From assembly GCA_963556145.1 (NCBI GenBank), contig OY744472.1, forward strand, positions 3,348,001 through 3,412,000: DNA of 64,000 bases, given 5' to 3'. The notes under the pieces are model-generated. The model saw nothing but the letters and a program-made list of their open reading frames with translations, was not told the origin of the DNA and ran no database searches. Source of the DNA: Hygrocybe punicea (taxonomy: Eukaryota > Basidiomycota > Agaricomycetes > Agaricales > Hygrophoraceae). This document shows, in pieces, positions 47,436 through 60,200 of this stretch (within the stretch, counting starts at the first letter, position 1; every line of letters starts with the position of its first letter). Both the position numbers and the translations under genes were made by a program.

Positions 47436-50400
47436 ACAACATTCAATTTCCTCCAGATCCACCTTCAACAAAATTGCAACACACTATTGTTTCCAAGTTC
47501 TGTCAAGATACTTCTCCTAACAAATTCAGTGAATCTGGTTGTGCTGTCTGTGGAAGATTAACACCAGTCCTGCAATTGCAAAGCTACATAGACTTGAATT
47601 TGAATTGTTTGAAACAATCTGGTGTAACTCACAAAGAGTGCTTCTCATTTGATGATCTAATCCAATTTTCAGATAGCCCTATAATCAATGAAGACCTTCA
47701 TGGCATTTGCAAGAAGTGTTACAAGTCTTTGGTTAAAGGAAAACGCCCTGCTATGTCTCTGGCAAATGGTTTATGGCTTGGAGAGATTCCTAATGAATTG
47801 ACTAATTTGTCTTATGCAGAACAGCTTCTTATCGCTAGAGTGAGACACAATAGATGCATAGTTCGAGTTTCTTCAGGAATGTACAAGATGAGAGCAAATG
47901 CCATTACATTTGCCAATCCAACTCCTAAGATTTATGACATTTTACCTCCACCTGTTGATGAGTTCGATCAAGTGCTAGCATTTATTTATACTGGACCATG
48001 TAAGCCTACAAAATCTGATTTTGAGCGTACACCATTGCTTGTTAGAAGAAACAAAGTTGCAACTGCTTTGAATTGGTTGAAACTGAATCATTGTGACTAT
48101 CTTGACTTGGAGATTTCAGATGAAAACTTGCAGCAATATCCTGAGAATGATATACCAGTTGTGGTAGAGTACAGACAATCATTTGTTAACAAAAAGCCAG
48201 AAACTACTGCTGTGAATGACATGGAAGAGGAAGAAGGAACTGAGACTGGCATGTGTCCATTTGTAGTTCATGGTTTGACTGGTGAAGAATACTCAACCAA
48301 AAGTATCAAAGCTATAAAAGCCATTGCCTTGAAACATTTGATGGATAATGAAAAGATCCTAGCAATTGGACATGAGAGTGATCCACAATCCATCTATAAT
48401 AATCCTCAGTTATTCCCTCAAATGATGCCATGGTTGTTTCCCTATGGACTTGGTGGAATTGGAAACTCTCTGATCCAAGGCAACATATCTGAAATCAAAC
48501 ACAAAAGACACTTGTTAATGTACTTTGACAAGAGGTTTCAGAAAGATCCACACTTTCCTTTAATTACATTCAACCATAAGCAAATAAAGAAGTCTACAAC
48601 AGGTGGCTATTTATTAGCTGAAAAGGCAAAGTTTGAACACATTTCACAAAGATTGATGGATGTTGATCTTGGAGTGTTGAATAACATTGCTAGAAAAATG
48701 GAAAATGGTGAACATGTCACTCCAGAAACAGATGAAGAGAAGTTATGTTTCCAATTAATTAAAGACATTGATCATGTAGGAAGTCATGTAAAAGGATCAC
48801 TCACAAGCAAGAAATATATGAGAAATGAAGTATGGTCTCTGATATCCTTTGTGGGTGCACCTTCCTGGTTCATCACATTTTCACCTGCAGATAACATGCA
48901 CCCACTCTCCTTATATTATGCTGATACCAAAGAAACCTTTACACCAGAGCTTAGAGGGTATGATGAGCGGTACAGACTTATTGCAGAAAATCCTGTGGCT
49001 GGTGCTAGATTCTTTCACTTTATGGTAGAGCTATTTATCAAACATGTCCTGGGAGTTGGTTCAAACCATTCTGGCTTTTATGGTGACACTAAGGCATACT
49101 ATGGCACAGTGGAGCAACAAGGACGTCTCACACTTCACATGCACATGCTACTATGGCTCAAAGGATGTTTGTCACCTCAGGAAATCAGAGATAGAATAAT
49201 AGATCCAAATTCAGATTTCCAACAATGTTTTGTTCAGTATCTAGAAAGCGTACATATTGGTGAATTCATGACTGGAACAATGGATGAAGTCAAAGCTAAA
49301 GTCAACCAGAAATCTGCACAAGAAGACTACAAAGATCCCACTCAGACTCTGCCTGAAGCACCCCCACCCATGTGTACAATTCAGCATGATATGAACATTG
49401 ACAACAATTGTAATAATTGCAAACAGGTCAATTCATGGTGGGACAGATTTTCAAACACTGTTGCTCATTTGATTTTATGCTCCAATGTTCATAATTGTGG
49501 CAGAAATAGTTCTAACAATGAGAAAGTCCAGAGAAAAGACAGACCCAGTTGCATGAACAAACATGGTAAATGCAAAGCTAGATTTCCCAGACCTGTGTTT
49601 GAATCAACACAAGTAGACCCAAAAACAGGTGCATTGAATATGAAAAAGGGTGAAGCATGGATCAATACATTGACACCACTTGTGACATTTCTACTTCGCT
49701 GCAATTCTGATATTACAAGTCTTCTTTCTGGTACTGCAATCAAAGCTGTTGTAGCATATATTTCTGACTATATTACAAAACCTGGATTGAAAACATATAG
49801 CATATTTGATACCATCAGAAGTGTGTTTGACAGGAACTCAGAAATACTTGGAGGATCCATGAAAAGAAAAGACAAAGCTAGAAAACTCATCACCCAGATC
49901 ATAAATGCTTTGACTGCAAAACTTGAAATTGGTGGTCCAATGGCTTCAATGTATCTGGAATGCAAGTTGAATCTGAAAAGGTAGTACTGCACAATCAAAA
50001 GGGAAAATTCATAGGACTATCTGCTGTGCATGACTACATTTACAGACCAACTCATTTTGAAGACATGAATTTATATGAATGGGTGCAGAGTGCAGAAAGA
50101 GTCAAGAGAAATCTTCAACCAGCTCATGATGAAATAAACAGTGATGATGAGTTAGATGTCTTGGAATCTGAGCCACAAACTGCAACTCATACAAAGACTT
50201 TGAAATCTAATGTATCTACCAGTAATGACTTAAGCATAGAATTTGATGATCTTAACATCAAAGATAATGATACTTTCATAGAATGTGATTCAGAGGACAC
50301 TGAGTCTGATAGCACTGAGCTGGTTCAAGAAGATACCAAGCTTTTTCTAGAAGATCACCCATTGTATGAAACACACTGCATAGAATTCAGTGAAAAGAAG

Positions 50401-51751
50401 CAGCATGTTGTTCCAAACTTTGTTGGTGGTTCATTGCCCAGACGTGATAGAGGAGACAGAGAATACTATTGCATCACAATGCTCACTCTGTTCAAACCAT
50501 GGAGATCTGGTCATAACCTGAAAAGTGAACTGGAATCATGGGATGAAGCATTCACTGATCATGAATTCACTAATAGACAATTAGATGTCATGGACAACTT
50601 TAATCTGAGATATGAATGCCTTGATGCCAGAGATGACTACTCTGCTCAGCTTAGACAAGGAGCAGTGTTAGATGGTACTTGTCCTCAATTTATGACTTCA
50701 GACATGATTTCACACTTGGATGATGACAACATTCAAAATGGTGGTGACTTTGGAGATGACAATTATGAGCAGGACAAAAACAATGCAGATTATGGCACTA
50801 ACAAATATTCTGAACTTGGTCAACATGGTAGACTGATCAAAGCTCAAATGGATGCCACTGAGAACATTGTCAGAAACATTGGTTGGCTTGATCCATGTCC
50901 AGATGGTTCAATTACAGTAAATTCTGCTCCACTTGAAGTTGAAATGAATCAACCTGGTAGTCAATGGAAACAACTTGTTCAAGAACAGAGACAAGAACTA
51001 CTAGATGAGCGCAATCAACATATTTCTGCAAACTCAAAGTCTACTTCACACAAAAAATATACTGATTCAAATGAAAATGATGTGATGATTGTGGACCAAT
51101 CATACTTGATGCAAATATTCAGAGCTGAAAATGCACAGAGAGAACAGCTAATTGATGCTACAGTTAGAAACTTCAGCTTGAACACTGAGCAGAAAAGAGC
51201 CTTTAGGATTATTGCAAATCATGCTTCATCTCCCAGCACTGACCAGTTGAAAATGAATATTGCTGGAATGGCTGGCACTGGAAAATCACAAGTCATCAAA
51301 GCAGTTGTTGAGTTCTTTGACAATGTACATGAGTCTCACAGATTTGTTATTCTTGGTCCTACTGGTACTTCTGCAGCTCTACAAAATGGCTCAACTTATC
51401 ACTACTTCCTGGGCATCAATCCAAACATGTCAAATAGAAATGAAGCAATGGGCATTGCTCAACTAAAAGGTAGACTAGAAGGAGTTGACTATATTTTCAT
51501 TGATGAAGTCTCAATGCTGTCTTGTCATGATCTCTACAAAATCAGTGCTAGATTAGCTAAAGCTTTGAACATTCATGACATGCCATTTGGTGAAATCAAC
51601 ATGATATTTGCTGGAGACTTTGCTCAGTTACCACCAGTTGGAGGTGCACCATTGTACAGTGGAACAGTTGGCACTCAGATCACATCAGCATTGACAACAC
51701 ACTCTCAGGAAACTGCAATTGGAAAAGCACTCTGGCATCAAGTGACCACAG

Positions 51752-53082
51752 TTACGAGTTCTTTTAATTTATTAAAAGACTCGTTCTTTATCAGACCTGG
51801 TTCAGTGAAGGTTCGTAATTAATTAATTAATTCATTAATGTTTTTGCATCGCCTATAGAGAAATTTTTTTTGGGCAAGAGATATGATTCTACTTCTTATG
51901 TTGGAATGTAACATAAAATCTGGGCCATGTTTGGAGTGGCTTACATAAGCATCCAAATATGGGATGTCTTACACAAGACAAATTACCTCCCAATTATATT
52001 CAAAATATTCATACACCCTTCAGTTCTCATCGGAATTAGCTGAAAATTGAACTGCTGACTAATATAAACATTTCGGGCAAGGTGTGACAGTCACATGTGA
52101 CCAGTCTAACCATATAAGGTACTTTTTGATATTATATACCAAATTTTTTGCTGATCGCAATGGTAACAGTCACATGTGACCAGTCTAACCATATATGGTA
52201 ATTTTGCATAATATATGCTAAATCACATACTGCTCATCATATTCATTACACAAATACAATTATATTCAAAATATTTATCCTGGCCTTAATTCTTATCAGA
52301 TTCAGCTGAAAATTGAACTGCTGCCTAATATTATCATTTCGGGTCAGATGTGACAGTCACATGTGACCACTCTAACCATATAAGGCAATTTCTGATATTG
52401 TATAGCAAATTTTTTGCTGATCGCAATGGTGATAGTCACATGTGACCAGTCTAACTATATAAGGCAATTTTACACCATATATCCTAAATTTCAAGGTGAT
52501 CACAGGAGTCATAGTCACATGTGACCACTGTTACTATATATAGAAATATCAGCCATATAAGCAGAAATTAGTGTAACTCAGATGATATAATGATATTTTT
52601 ACTTAAAACATATAATTCAATGTGATATCGCTGTATATATTATATACTGATTATATATTTCAAGCAAAATCACTTATTGATGTTTGTAATAATCATACAA
52701 ATAAAAATTCAATAATAGAAACAAGACTTTGTTCATGCCATATGCAACATTGGCCCACTCAAGTACAGCTGTCTTCATGTTATCATCTGTTGTGCAGCAA
52801 AGTTATGGAGAAGTTTAGCAAATGTAAGTCAATTGTTATCATACTGTTTAAAGACAGTTGTATTTAACAGTTGATGTATTGTGTTGCTCTCTTTTTTGGC
52901 TGAGAGTATTGCATAATGATGAAGCAAAGAAGACATGACAGTGGGAGAGGAAGTTGAGACATGCTATGCAGGTTTTTTCTTCTATTTTTATGTTGCTATG
53001 GTGAGAGGTTGCTATGATGAAAGTGAGGAGGGGAAAAAAAGAACTCGTTCATGCCATGCGCAGCACTGGCCCACTAAACAAG
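51752..53082 (+). mobile_element. Non-autonomous Helitron (variant A), 1331 bp, in copy 4 helicase
   Basis: It starts TTACGAGTTCTTTTAAT with the variant A hairpin and TTAAT tract, and ends AAAGAACTCGTTCATGCC, hairpin GCCATGCGCAGCACTGGC and CCCACTAAACAAG at 53082. Removing it rejoins ACCACAG/TGGTGATT, giving in-frame Thr-Thr-Val-Val-Ile as in the other copies. The 5' 300 bases match the autonomous elements, and 52790-53050 matches their 3' tail. It therefore looks like an internal-deletion derivative using the RepHel of copies 3-5 in trans. It carries five iteron-like motifs. Confidence 0.92.
52080..52530 (+). promoter_or_regulatory. Iteron-like motifs, 1331 bp Helitron (five)
   Basis: CAGTCACATGTGACC with TCTAACCATATAAGG recurs near 52087, 52168, 52352, 52435 and (weaker) 52513, spaced about 80 or 180 bases. 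GCTGATCGCAATGGT often precedes the motif. Confidence 0.65.
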
Positions 53083-55734
53083 TGGTGATTCTCAGAGAAA
53101 ACATGAGACAGAGGACACAAACAGCTGAGGATGCACTGTTTAGAACTGCCCTTGTCAACATGCGCTATGGCAAATGTACCACACAGGACATTCAATTTTT
53201 GAGAACCAGAATTGCAGGCAAACGTCCAGACCAGCCCAATGTTGCCTCCAGGAATTTTAGAAATGTTCCTATCATATGTGGCATTCACTCACAAAAGGAT
53301 CAAATCAATCTTCTTGGATGTGAAAGATTTGCTTCTAACACCAACCAGAACTTGACCAACTTCTATTCCATTGACAAGTGGGGAAAAGACAAGGATTCTG
53401 TAAGAAGCAAGTCCAAATCTAAAGCTATACATCAATCCAGTGACATAGACTTTGATACACAAAGAGAGATATGGAAAGTGCGACATGCTGCAACTGATAA
53501 CTTTGCTGGAAAACTCTCATTGTGTCTTGGAATGCCTGTGATGCTTCGCAATAATGATGCCACTGAACTCTGCATTACAAAAGGACAAGAAGGATTTGTT
53601 GTTGGATGGCAGTCAATGAAAGCAAGTCATGGTAAAAGAGTACTTGACACTTTGTTTGTTGAACTGGACAAACCTCCAAAGCTGATCCAGATTCCAGGAC
53701 TGCCTGATAATGTAGTGCCCATTGTGAAAAACACCAAGACAATTCAGTGTGTATTTCCCAGTGACCTAAAGGAATCCATTGAGAGACAACAAGTCTGGGT
53801 GCTACCTAACTTTGCAATGACTGCTCATGCTGCTCAAGGAAAAACACGTCCATTCAATGTTGTGCATTTAAACAGTTGCTTCAACCACATGTCATATTAT
53901 TCTTCATTGTCTAGAAGTGCCTCTGCGGCTGGAACTGTAATAATTCAGGGCTTTGACACTAAAGTAATCACTAGAGGTTGTTCTGGATATCTGAGACAAG
54001 AATTTAGAGAACTGGAATTGCTGGATGAGATTACCAGGATCAGATATGAGGGTACTTTACCTGTCCACATTGATGCTGGTACACGCTCTGTTATGCTTCG
54101 AAACTTTCAGCAATGGAAGGGAATTCACTATGTTCCTGCCAAAACTGACAATGCTATTAAATGGTCACCAACTGATCCACTAATATTGGCTCATACAATC
54201 CCTGATAGCCCATGGCAATTGGTTGAAAAAGGCAAAGGAAAACAGAAAGCAGCTGTAATTGCAACTTCATTTGTTCCAGCAAAAGGCTCAGTTGCTATTG
54301 GTTCAACCCACAAACATTCACTTGACACCAACAATGAACCAGTAGCTAAAAGGCCTCGGATCACCAAAGACAATGTCAACAAAGGATCCACAAGCAAGCA
54401 ACAGGTTATTAACTCTCCAACTGGACTAATCTGGGATAGCAATGACTACAGCTGTGCATATGACTCATTGTTGGTGATTCTGTTCAATCTGTGGAAGGAC
54501 AATCATGCAGAGTGGTCCACAGTATTCAGAAGCATGAATGATCATTTGAGCACATTGTCTCATGGTTTTCCACAGGTGTTGCACCAAAATGTGGCATTTG
54601 AACAGCTAAGAGATCACCTTAGAACTACACTGCATAACATGAATCCTACAGACTTTCCTAGAGGAACAATGGGCATCAGTGTGGCAAATCTGGCTATGGA
54701 GTTGTTTAAAGTCAATGACATTGTAGCCTCTTCTCAACATGAATGTTCTCAATGTGACTTTGCAGAAGAACCCATTGATGACAGACTAGGCTATGTGTTA
54801 CATGCTGATGACACAATTAAACAGTCTACAATGAAGTGGATTGATACCTTGTCACAGAAAACCAATAGAAGATGTCCTGATTGCAATAGCAGAATGAATC
54901 AAGTTGTATTTTATAATGAAGCACCACACATTCTTGTTCTAGAGTATCCATTTAAAAACATTGAAACCAGTCATAGACTAGAATTTGTTTCAGAGACTGG
55001 CACAAAGACATTAGAACTTAGAGGCATTGTATATCATGGTCAATATCATTTCACCTCACGTATTATTACTGCACAGAAACAAGTGTGGTATCATGATGGA
55101 ATGATTACAGGCAACTCTTGTTCCAGAGACACTGACCTTACACAACTTTCGGACCATGATATCAGACACTGTAAAAAGAGGAACCTTGTACTAGCCTTTT
55201 ATGCTCAGAGTCTTTGAGCATCCTCCTTGAGGTCAAGCACGGCTTTCTTCAATGTGGTAATCTGTTGTGTAGCATTCAGGGTCATGGAGAAGTAGGGTTG
55301 AGCAAATGTGAGTTAATTGTCAGCACACTGTTTGGGGGGCAGTTGTGTTTGGCAGTTGACCTGTTGCTCCCTGAGCAATTGCTTTATGGCTGAGAGTTAC
55401 GAGTTCTTTTAATTTATTAAAAGACTCGTTCTTTATCAGACCTGGTTCAGTGAGGGTTCGTAATTAATTAATCAATTGATTGATTAATTAATAAAGTTGA
55501 TCACCTATAGACAGAATTTTTTTGTGCAAGAGATATGATTCTACTTCTAATACTGGAAAATAAGATGCAGTTGGGGCCATGTGTGGACAAGCTTACATAA
55601 GCATCCAAATATGGGTTGTCTCAGAAAATACAAACTACCTTCTAATTATATTCAAAATATTCATACTGACTTCATTTCTTCTCAGACTCAGCTGAAATTT
55701 GAACTGCTGACTAAGATAACCATTTCAGGCAAGG

Positions 55735-55855
55735 TGTGACAGTCACATGTGACCGATCTAACCATATCAGGTAATTTTTGATATTATATACCAAATTGTT
55801 TGCTGATCACAATGGTGACAGTCACATGTGACCAGTCTAACCATATAAGGCAATT
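55735..55855 (+). promoter_or_regulatory. Iteron-like motifs, copy 5 element (two)
   Basis: GTGACAGTCACATGTGACC with TCTAACCATAT occurs near 55736 and 55815, at the same distance from the 5' end (about 340 and 420 bases) as in the copy 3 element. Confidence 0.6.
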
Positions 55856-56269
55856 TTACATAAAGTTTGCTAAATTTTATATTGATCACCATAACATTCA
55901 TTGCATGTAGCAAATCTAATTATATAACACACTAATACACATTTCATCATGTGTTTTGGTCTTCGTGGTCCTATTTGAGCTTTAGTAAACAAATACAAAT
56001 AGATGTAAACAACGACAAATCATGTTCTCTTTTAGAAATATTATCACTGGACATTTGTGAGTGATGTTGCAACTTGGCCACATGACAAACAAATACAAAT
56101 AAACAAACCCAATATGGTTAGATTACTTTGTATTTCAATTTTGGTTTTGGTCAAGTTTCTTATATAATCATGATTATATAATCATTAGTCAGATCACCAT
56201 TTGAACCCAGACTTTGAACCTTATTGTGCTTTTGCTTCTTGAACCTGAACCACCACCTTCCCCATTTAG

Positions 56270-56880
56270 TGTGTTAAGTCCGCGTTTTTTGACCTTTTTG
56301 GCTTGTTTAAGCCCAGTTTTTCATATTCAGACTCCGAAAAAATGTTTTCTGGATCAGGTGATGTGCCTGGACCATTCAGGGTCCAATGCTGACATAACAT
56401 TTCCTTTTATAGACATAAAAGTTAAAAATTCTTCGGATTTTTGTGCTTTTTATTTCCTGTGGCTCTGTTTTGTTTCCTGGATCACTGGTAATGTCTTCAA
56501 TTTGTAAATATTATTGTTTCTTAACATAACCTATCATTTTACAGCCCATCTCCCTGTTCATTTTCAAAGTATGTATAAATTGCATGTTTTTTCACCTTTT
56601 ATGCTTGTTTAAGCTCAGTTTTTCATATTCAGACTCCGAAAAAATGCAATCTGGATCAGGTGATGTCCCTGCATCATTCAGGGTCCAATGCTGAGATAAG
56701 TTTTTTTGTAGATGTAAAAGTCAAATATTCTTCTGATTTTTATGTCTTTTCTTTTATTTGGCTCTGTTTTGTTATTGGTAATGTTTTCTCTTTGTATATA
56801 TTATTGTTTGTTAACATAATTTATCATTTTATAGCATGTTTCCTCCTCAACTTTCCAGGTATGTGTGAATTTTGCATTTT
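56270..56880 (+). repeat. Leader modules of ~300 bp, copy 5 element (two)
   Basis: Starts near 56280 and 56580, with the same word order as the modules at 27480 and 44920. The second unit is shortened between 56690 and 56790. Confidence 0.65.
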
Positions 56881-57065
56881 TTCACCCTATGAGATTATAT
56901 GAGCTCATTTGTTGACTTGCAGGTTTACTTTGGACATTTACTAGCTCAGGTATGAATCTCTCACCATTCAGGATTGCATGCTTATATAACTTGCCTTGTA
57001 TAGTTCAAAAATGCAAAAATTCTGGTATATTTCACTTTTATGTGTGTGCAGTTAATGCTGATCCG

Positions 57066-57209
57066 GTCGATGACCATGCGCCCGATGGGCAAGAGGCGGA
57101 ATGCCTGGGCGATGCCCATGTGAGCAATGCTCAAACAGTCAATGATTATGCACCCAATGGCCTCAAGGCAAAATGCCTGAGTGATGCTCATATGATCAAT
57201 GATCACACA
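57066..57209 (+). repeat. 72 bp coding repeat upstream of RepHel copy 5
   Basis: Two 72-base units (57066-57137, 57138-57209) encode VDDHAPDGQEAECLGDAHVS plus NAQT and a diverged second version (VNDYAPNGLKAKCLSDAHMI). The frame continues into the RepHel start (MLKMLQYL). The unit is more CpG-rich than its surroundings. Confidence 0.85.
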
Positions 57210-57242
57210 CTCAATGTGAAAACCACAAAATTGGCTATAACA

Positions 57243-60200
57243 ATGTTAAAAATGTTGCAATATCTAGTGATTTCTATTCTTGCAATGTCTTGGACACAAT
57301 GTGCTGTTACTAGAATTGGCCTTGTGCCTCCTGGAAATGTCCTACAAAATGTCCATGTCATACCAACTGTGTCTGTCATACAAAAGGTCATTCTATGCCC
57401 TGTTACATTGAATTTTTATAAAGACAATCTGACAAAATATGAAAATCCCACTTATTTACCAAGTTTAGTCTCTGTTCATCAGTCTACCTGTTGTTTCACA
57501 TCACAAATCTCGGAAAAAATCACAAGTATCCACAACAGTAGTGAATTTGTTCTTTCTAGTTGTCAATCAGCTCATCCCTCTTTTGTATTTGAACTATATG
57601 CCAGAATCTTCTTGAACATGTGTGTTTTGCTTTCTGAGTATTATTGTACAACCAGCATTGCTAATAAGTGCATGTATGTTAAGTTGAAACTTCAACAGAA
57701 TCTGTTCAGAAAACATGATTTTAGAGCTTACTTAGAATATATAAACAAACTACCTGTAAATTCTGTTGCTTGTCTTAGTTCTGTATCATTTCCTTGCTTT
57801 TAAAATGTCTGCTTACTATATTTGCAATAAAACTTCGAAATTATATGACATTTTCAAGTTTGACAAAATACCTTTCAGTGCTAATATTCATATTGAATGT
57901 ATTGGTGGAGGCAAAGCAAATGTATTCTCACTTCATGAACTAATTCCTGCATCAACCAATGACAATGATAGTGATGCATTTAAATGTAAATTCCACTCTT
58001 ACATGTCAAAAGAAGAAGCCCTCTCACTGAAATCATCAGCTGAGAAGTCATTTGTAATTGTAAATCACCCATTTGCACTGTTGACTCCTAAATTAACCAT
58101 TGCACATTTGAAAATTATTGCAGCTAGCCATAGCATCCATGTGCACTCAAAAATGAATCATGCAGTACTTCAAACTGCAATACAGAATCATGTGTGCTCC
58201 AGCTGCCCTACTTTTGTGTCAGTATTTGAATTGATTGATGAAGACACAATTGCAAGTCACAAGAAAACGTCACACACCAGAGCAGTCAATAAATTTAAAG
58301 CACAACATCCTGACAAATATGCCCAACAAAATCTTGCAGCTGTGCAGAAATTTCAGTATGAAAATCCAGAGAAACATGGCAAACAAAATCTGGCAGCTGT
58401 ACAAAGATTTCAGAATGAAAATCCTGACAAACATGCAAAGCAAAATCTGGCAGCTGTACAGAAATATCACAGTGAAAATCCTGACAAGCATGCCAAACAA
58501 CATCTAGCAGCTGTACAGAAATTTCAGAGCGAAAATCCAGAGAAACATGGCAAACAAAATTTGACAGCTGTCCAGAAATTTCATCTGGAACATCCTGAGA
58601 AGCATGCAACACAAAACCTTGCAGCTGTTACAAAGTTCAAAGTTGATCATCATGACAAGCATCTGCAACACACATTAAATGCAGTTAGAAAACATACCAT
58701 GAACCACCCTGAGCAGCATGCACAAACAAATCAGATTGCTGTTCAAACATACAGAGATAATATTCAATTCCCTCCAGAACCACCTTCAGCGAAATTGCAA
58801 CACAATATTATTTCAGGATTTTGTGGAGATTCCTCTCCCAACAAATTTATTGAATCTGGTTGTGCTGTCTGTGGAAGATTGACTCCAGTGTATCAATTGC
58901 AAAGTTACACAGAGTTAAATTTAAGTTGTTTGGAACAATCTGGTATAACTCAAACAGAGCGCTTGTCTATAAATGATCCCATTGAATCATCAGACAGCCC
59001 CATAATAATTGAAGATCTTCCTAGCATTTGTAAGAAGTGTTACAAGTCGTTGGTCAAGGGAAAATGCCCTGCTATGTCGCTGGCAAATGGTTTATGGCTT
59101 GGACAGATTCCTAATGAATTGACTAATTTGTCTTATGCAGAACAACTCTTAATTGCTAGAGTGAGACACAATAGATGCATAGTTCGAGTTTCTTCAGGAA
59201 TGCACAAAATGAGAGCAAATGCCATTACATTTGCTAATCCAACTCCCAAGATATATGATATTTTACCCCCACCTGTTGATGAGTTGGATGAAGTACTTGC
59301 ATTCATTTATACTGGACCATGTAAGCCTACAAAATCTGATTTTGAGAGAACACCATTGCTTGTGAGGAGAAACAAAGTCGCCACTGCTTTGAACTGGTTA
59401 AAACTCAATCACTGTGACTATTTTGACTTGGAGATTTCAGAAGAAAACTTGATGCAATATCCTGAGAATGACATACCAGTTGTGGTAGAGTACAGACAAT
59501 CCTTTGTCAACAAAAATCCAGAAGCCACTGCTGTTAATGACATGGAAGAGGAAGAAGGAACTGAGATTGGCATGTGTCCATTTGTAGTTCATGGTCTGAC
59601 AGGTGAAGAGTACTCCACCAAAAGTATCAAAGCCATAAAAGCCATTGCCTTAAAACATTTGATGGATAATAAAAAGATCCTGGCAATTGGACATGAGAGT
59701 GATCCACAATCCATCTACAATAATCCTCAGTTGTTCCCTCGAATGATGCCATGGTTGTTTCCCTATGGACTGGGTGGCATTGGTAACTCACTGATTCAAG
59801 GCCAGATTTCTGAAATCAAACACAAGAGACACTTGTTAATGTACTATGACAAGAGGTTTCAAAAGGATCCACACTTTCCTTTGATTGCATTCAATCATGA
59901 GCAAATCAAAGAGTCTACCACTGCAGGCTATTTATTAGCTGAAAAGGAAAAATTTGAACACATTTCACAAAGATTGATGGATGTGGACCTTGGAGTGTTG
60001 AATAACATTGCTAGAAAAATGGAAGATGGTGAACATGTCACTCCAGAAACAGATGAAGAGAAGCTATGTTTCCAATTAATAAAAGATATTGATCATGTAG
60101 GAAGTCATGTAAAAGGATCACTCACAAGCAAGAAATATATGAGAAATGAAGTCTGGTCTCTGATGTCCTTTGTGGGTGCACCTTCCTGGTTCATTACATT

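Larger units (their letters stand above)
45827..55217 (+). pseudogene. Helitron RepHel copy 4, nearly complete, interrupted
   Basis: Start ATG 45827 is chosen because MLKM...YLMIFIIAMSWAQCAV matches the start of copy 5. In order: this signal-like hydrophobic N-terminus; a second hydrophobic segment (GILLFVLVLHHFLAL near 46376-46420); IGGGKAN near 46523; CSSC near 46820; nine 19-residue repeats; CAVCG near 47550; a DUF6570-like block near 47835-48090; Rep with HUH LHMHML (His codons 49136 and 49142, residue about 1104); Y2 YISDYITK (Tyr codons 49757 and 49769); helicase Walker A near 51265; Walker B near 51496; and the C19-like domain (Cys codon 54453, CxxC fingers, YHGQYHFTSR near 55033, WYHDGM near 55086). 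Lesions are a deletion of about 103 bases at 49958 between Y2 and helicase, which shifts the frame, and the exact Helitron insertion 51752-53082. Otherwise the frame is open, about 2.6 thousand codons. No N-terminal minisatellite is seen. Confidence 0.88.
44335..55396 (+). mobile_element. Helitron (variant A) carrying RepHel copy 4
   Basis: The 5' end TTACGAGTTCTTTTAAT with its hairpin, CCTGGTTCAGTGAGGG and TTCGTAATTAATTAATT lies at 44335. One iteron-like motif (near 44465), two leader modules and RepHel copy 4 follow. A 1331-base Helitron (51752-53082) sits in the helicase. The element's 3' tail (from 55218) is itself cut at 55396 by the next Helitron, so its own CCCACTAAACAAG end lies outside the window. 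Confidence 0.85.

Noticed and set aside
51260..51466. Overlapping plus-strand frame in the Walker A region, also at 62684
   Set aside because: Shadow frame of the conserved helicase. It begins inside GMAGTGKS and has no domain.
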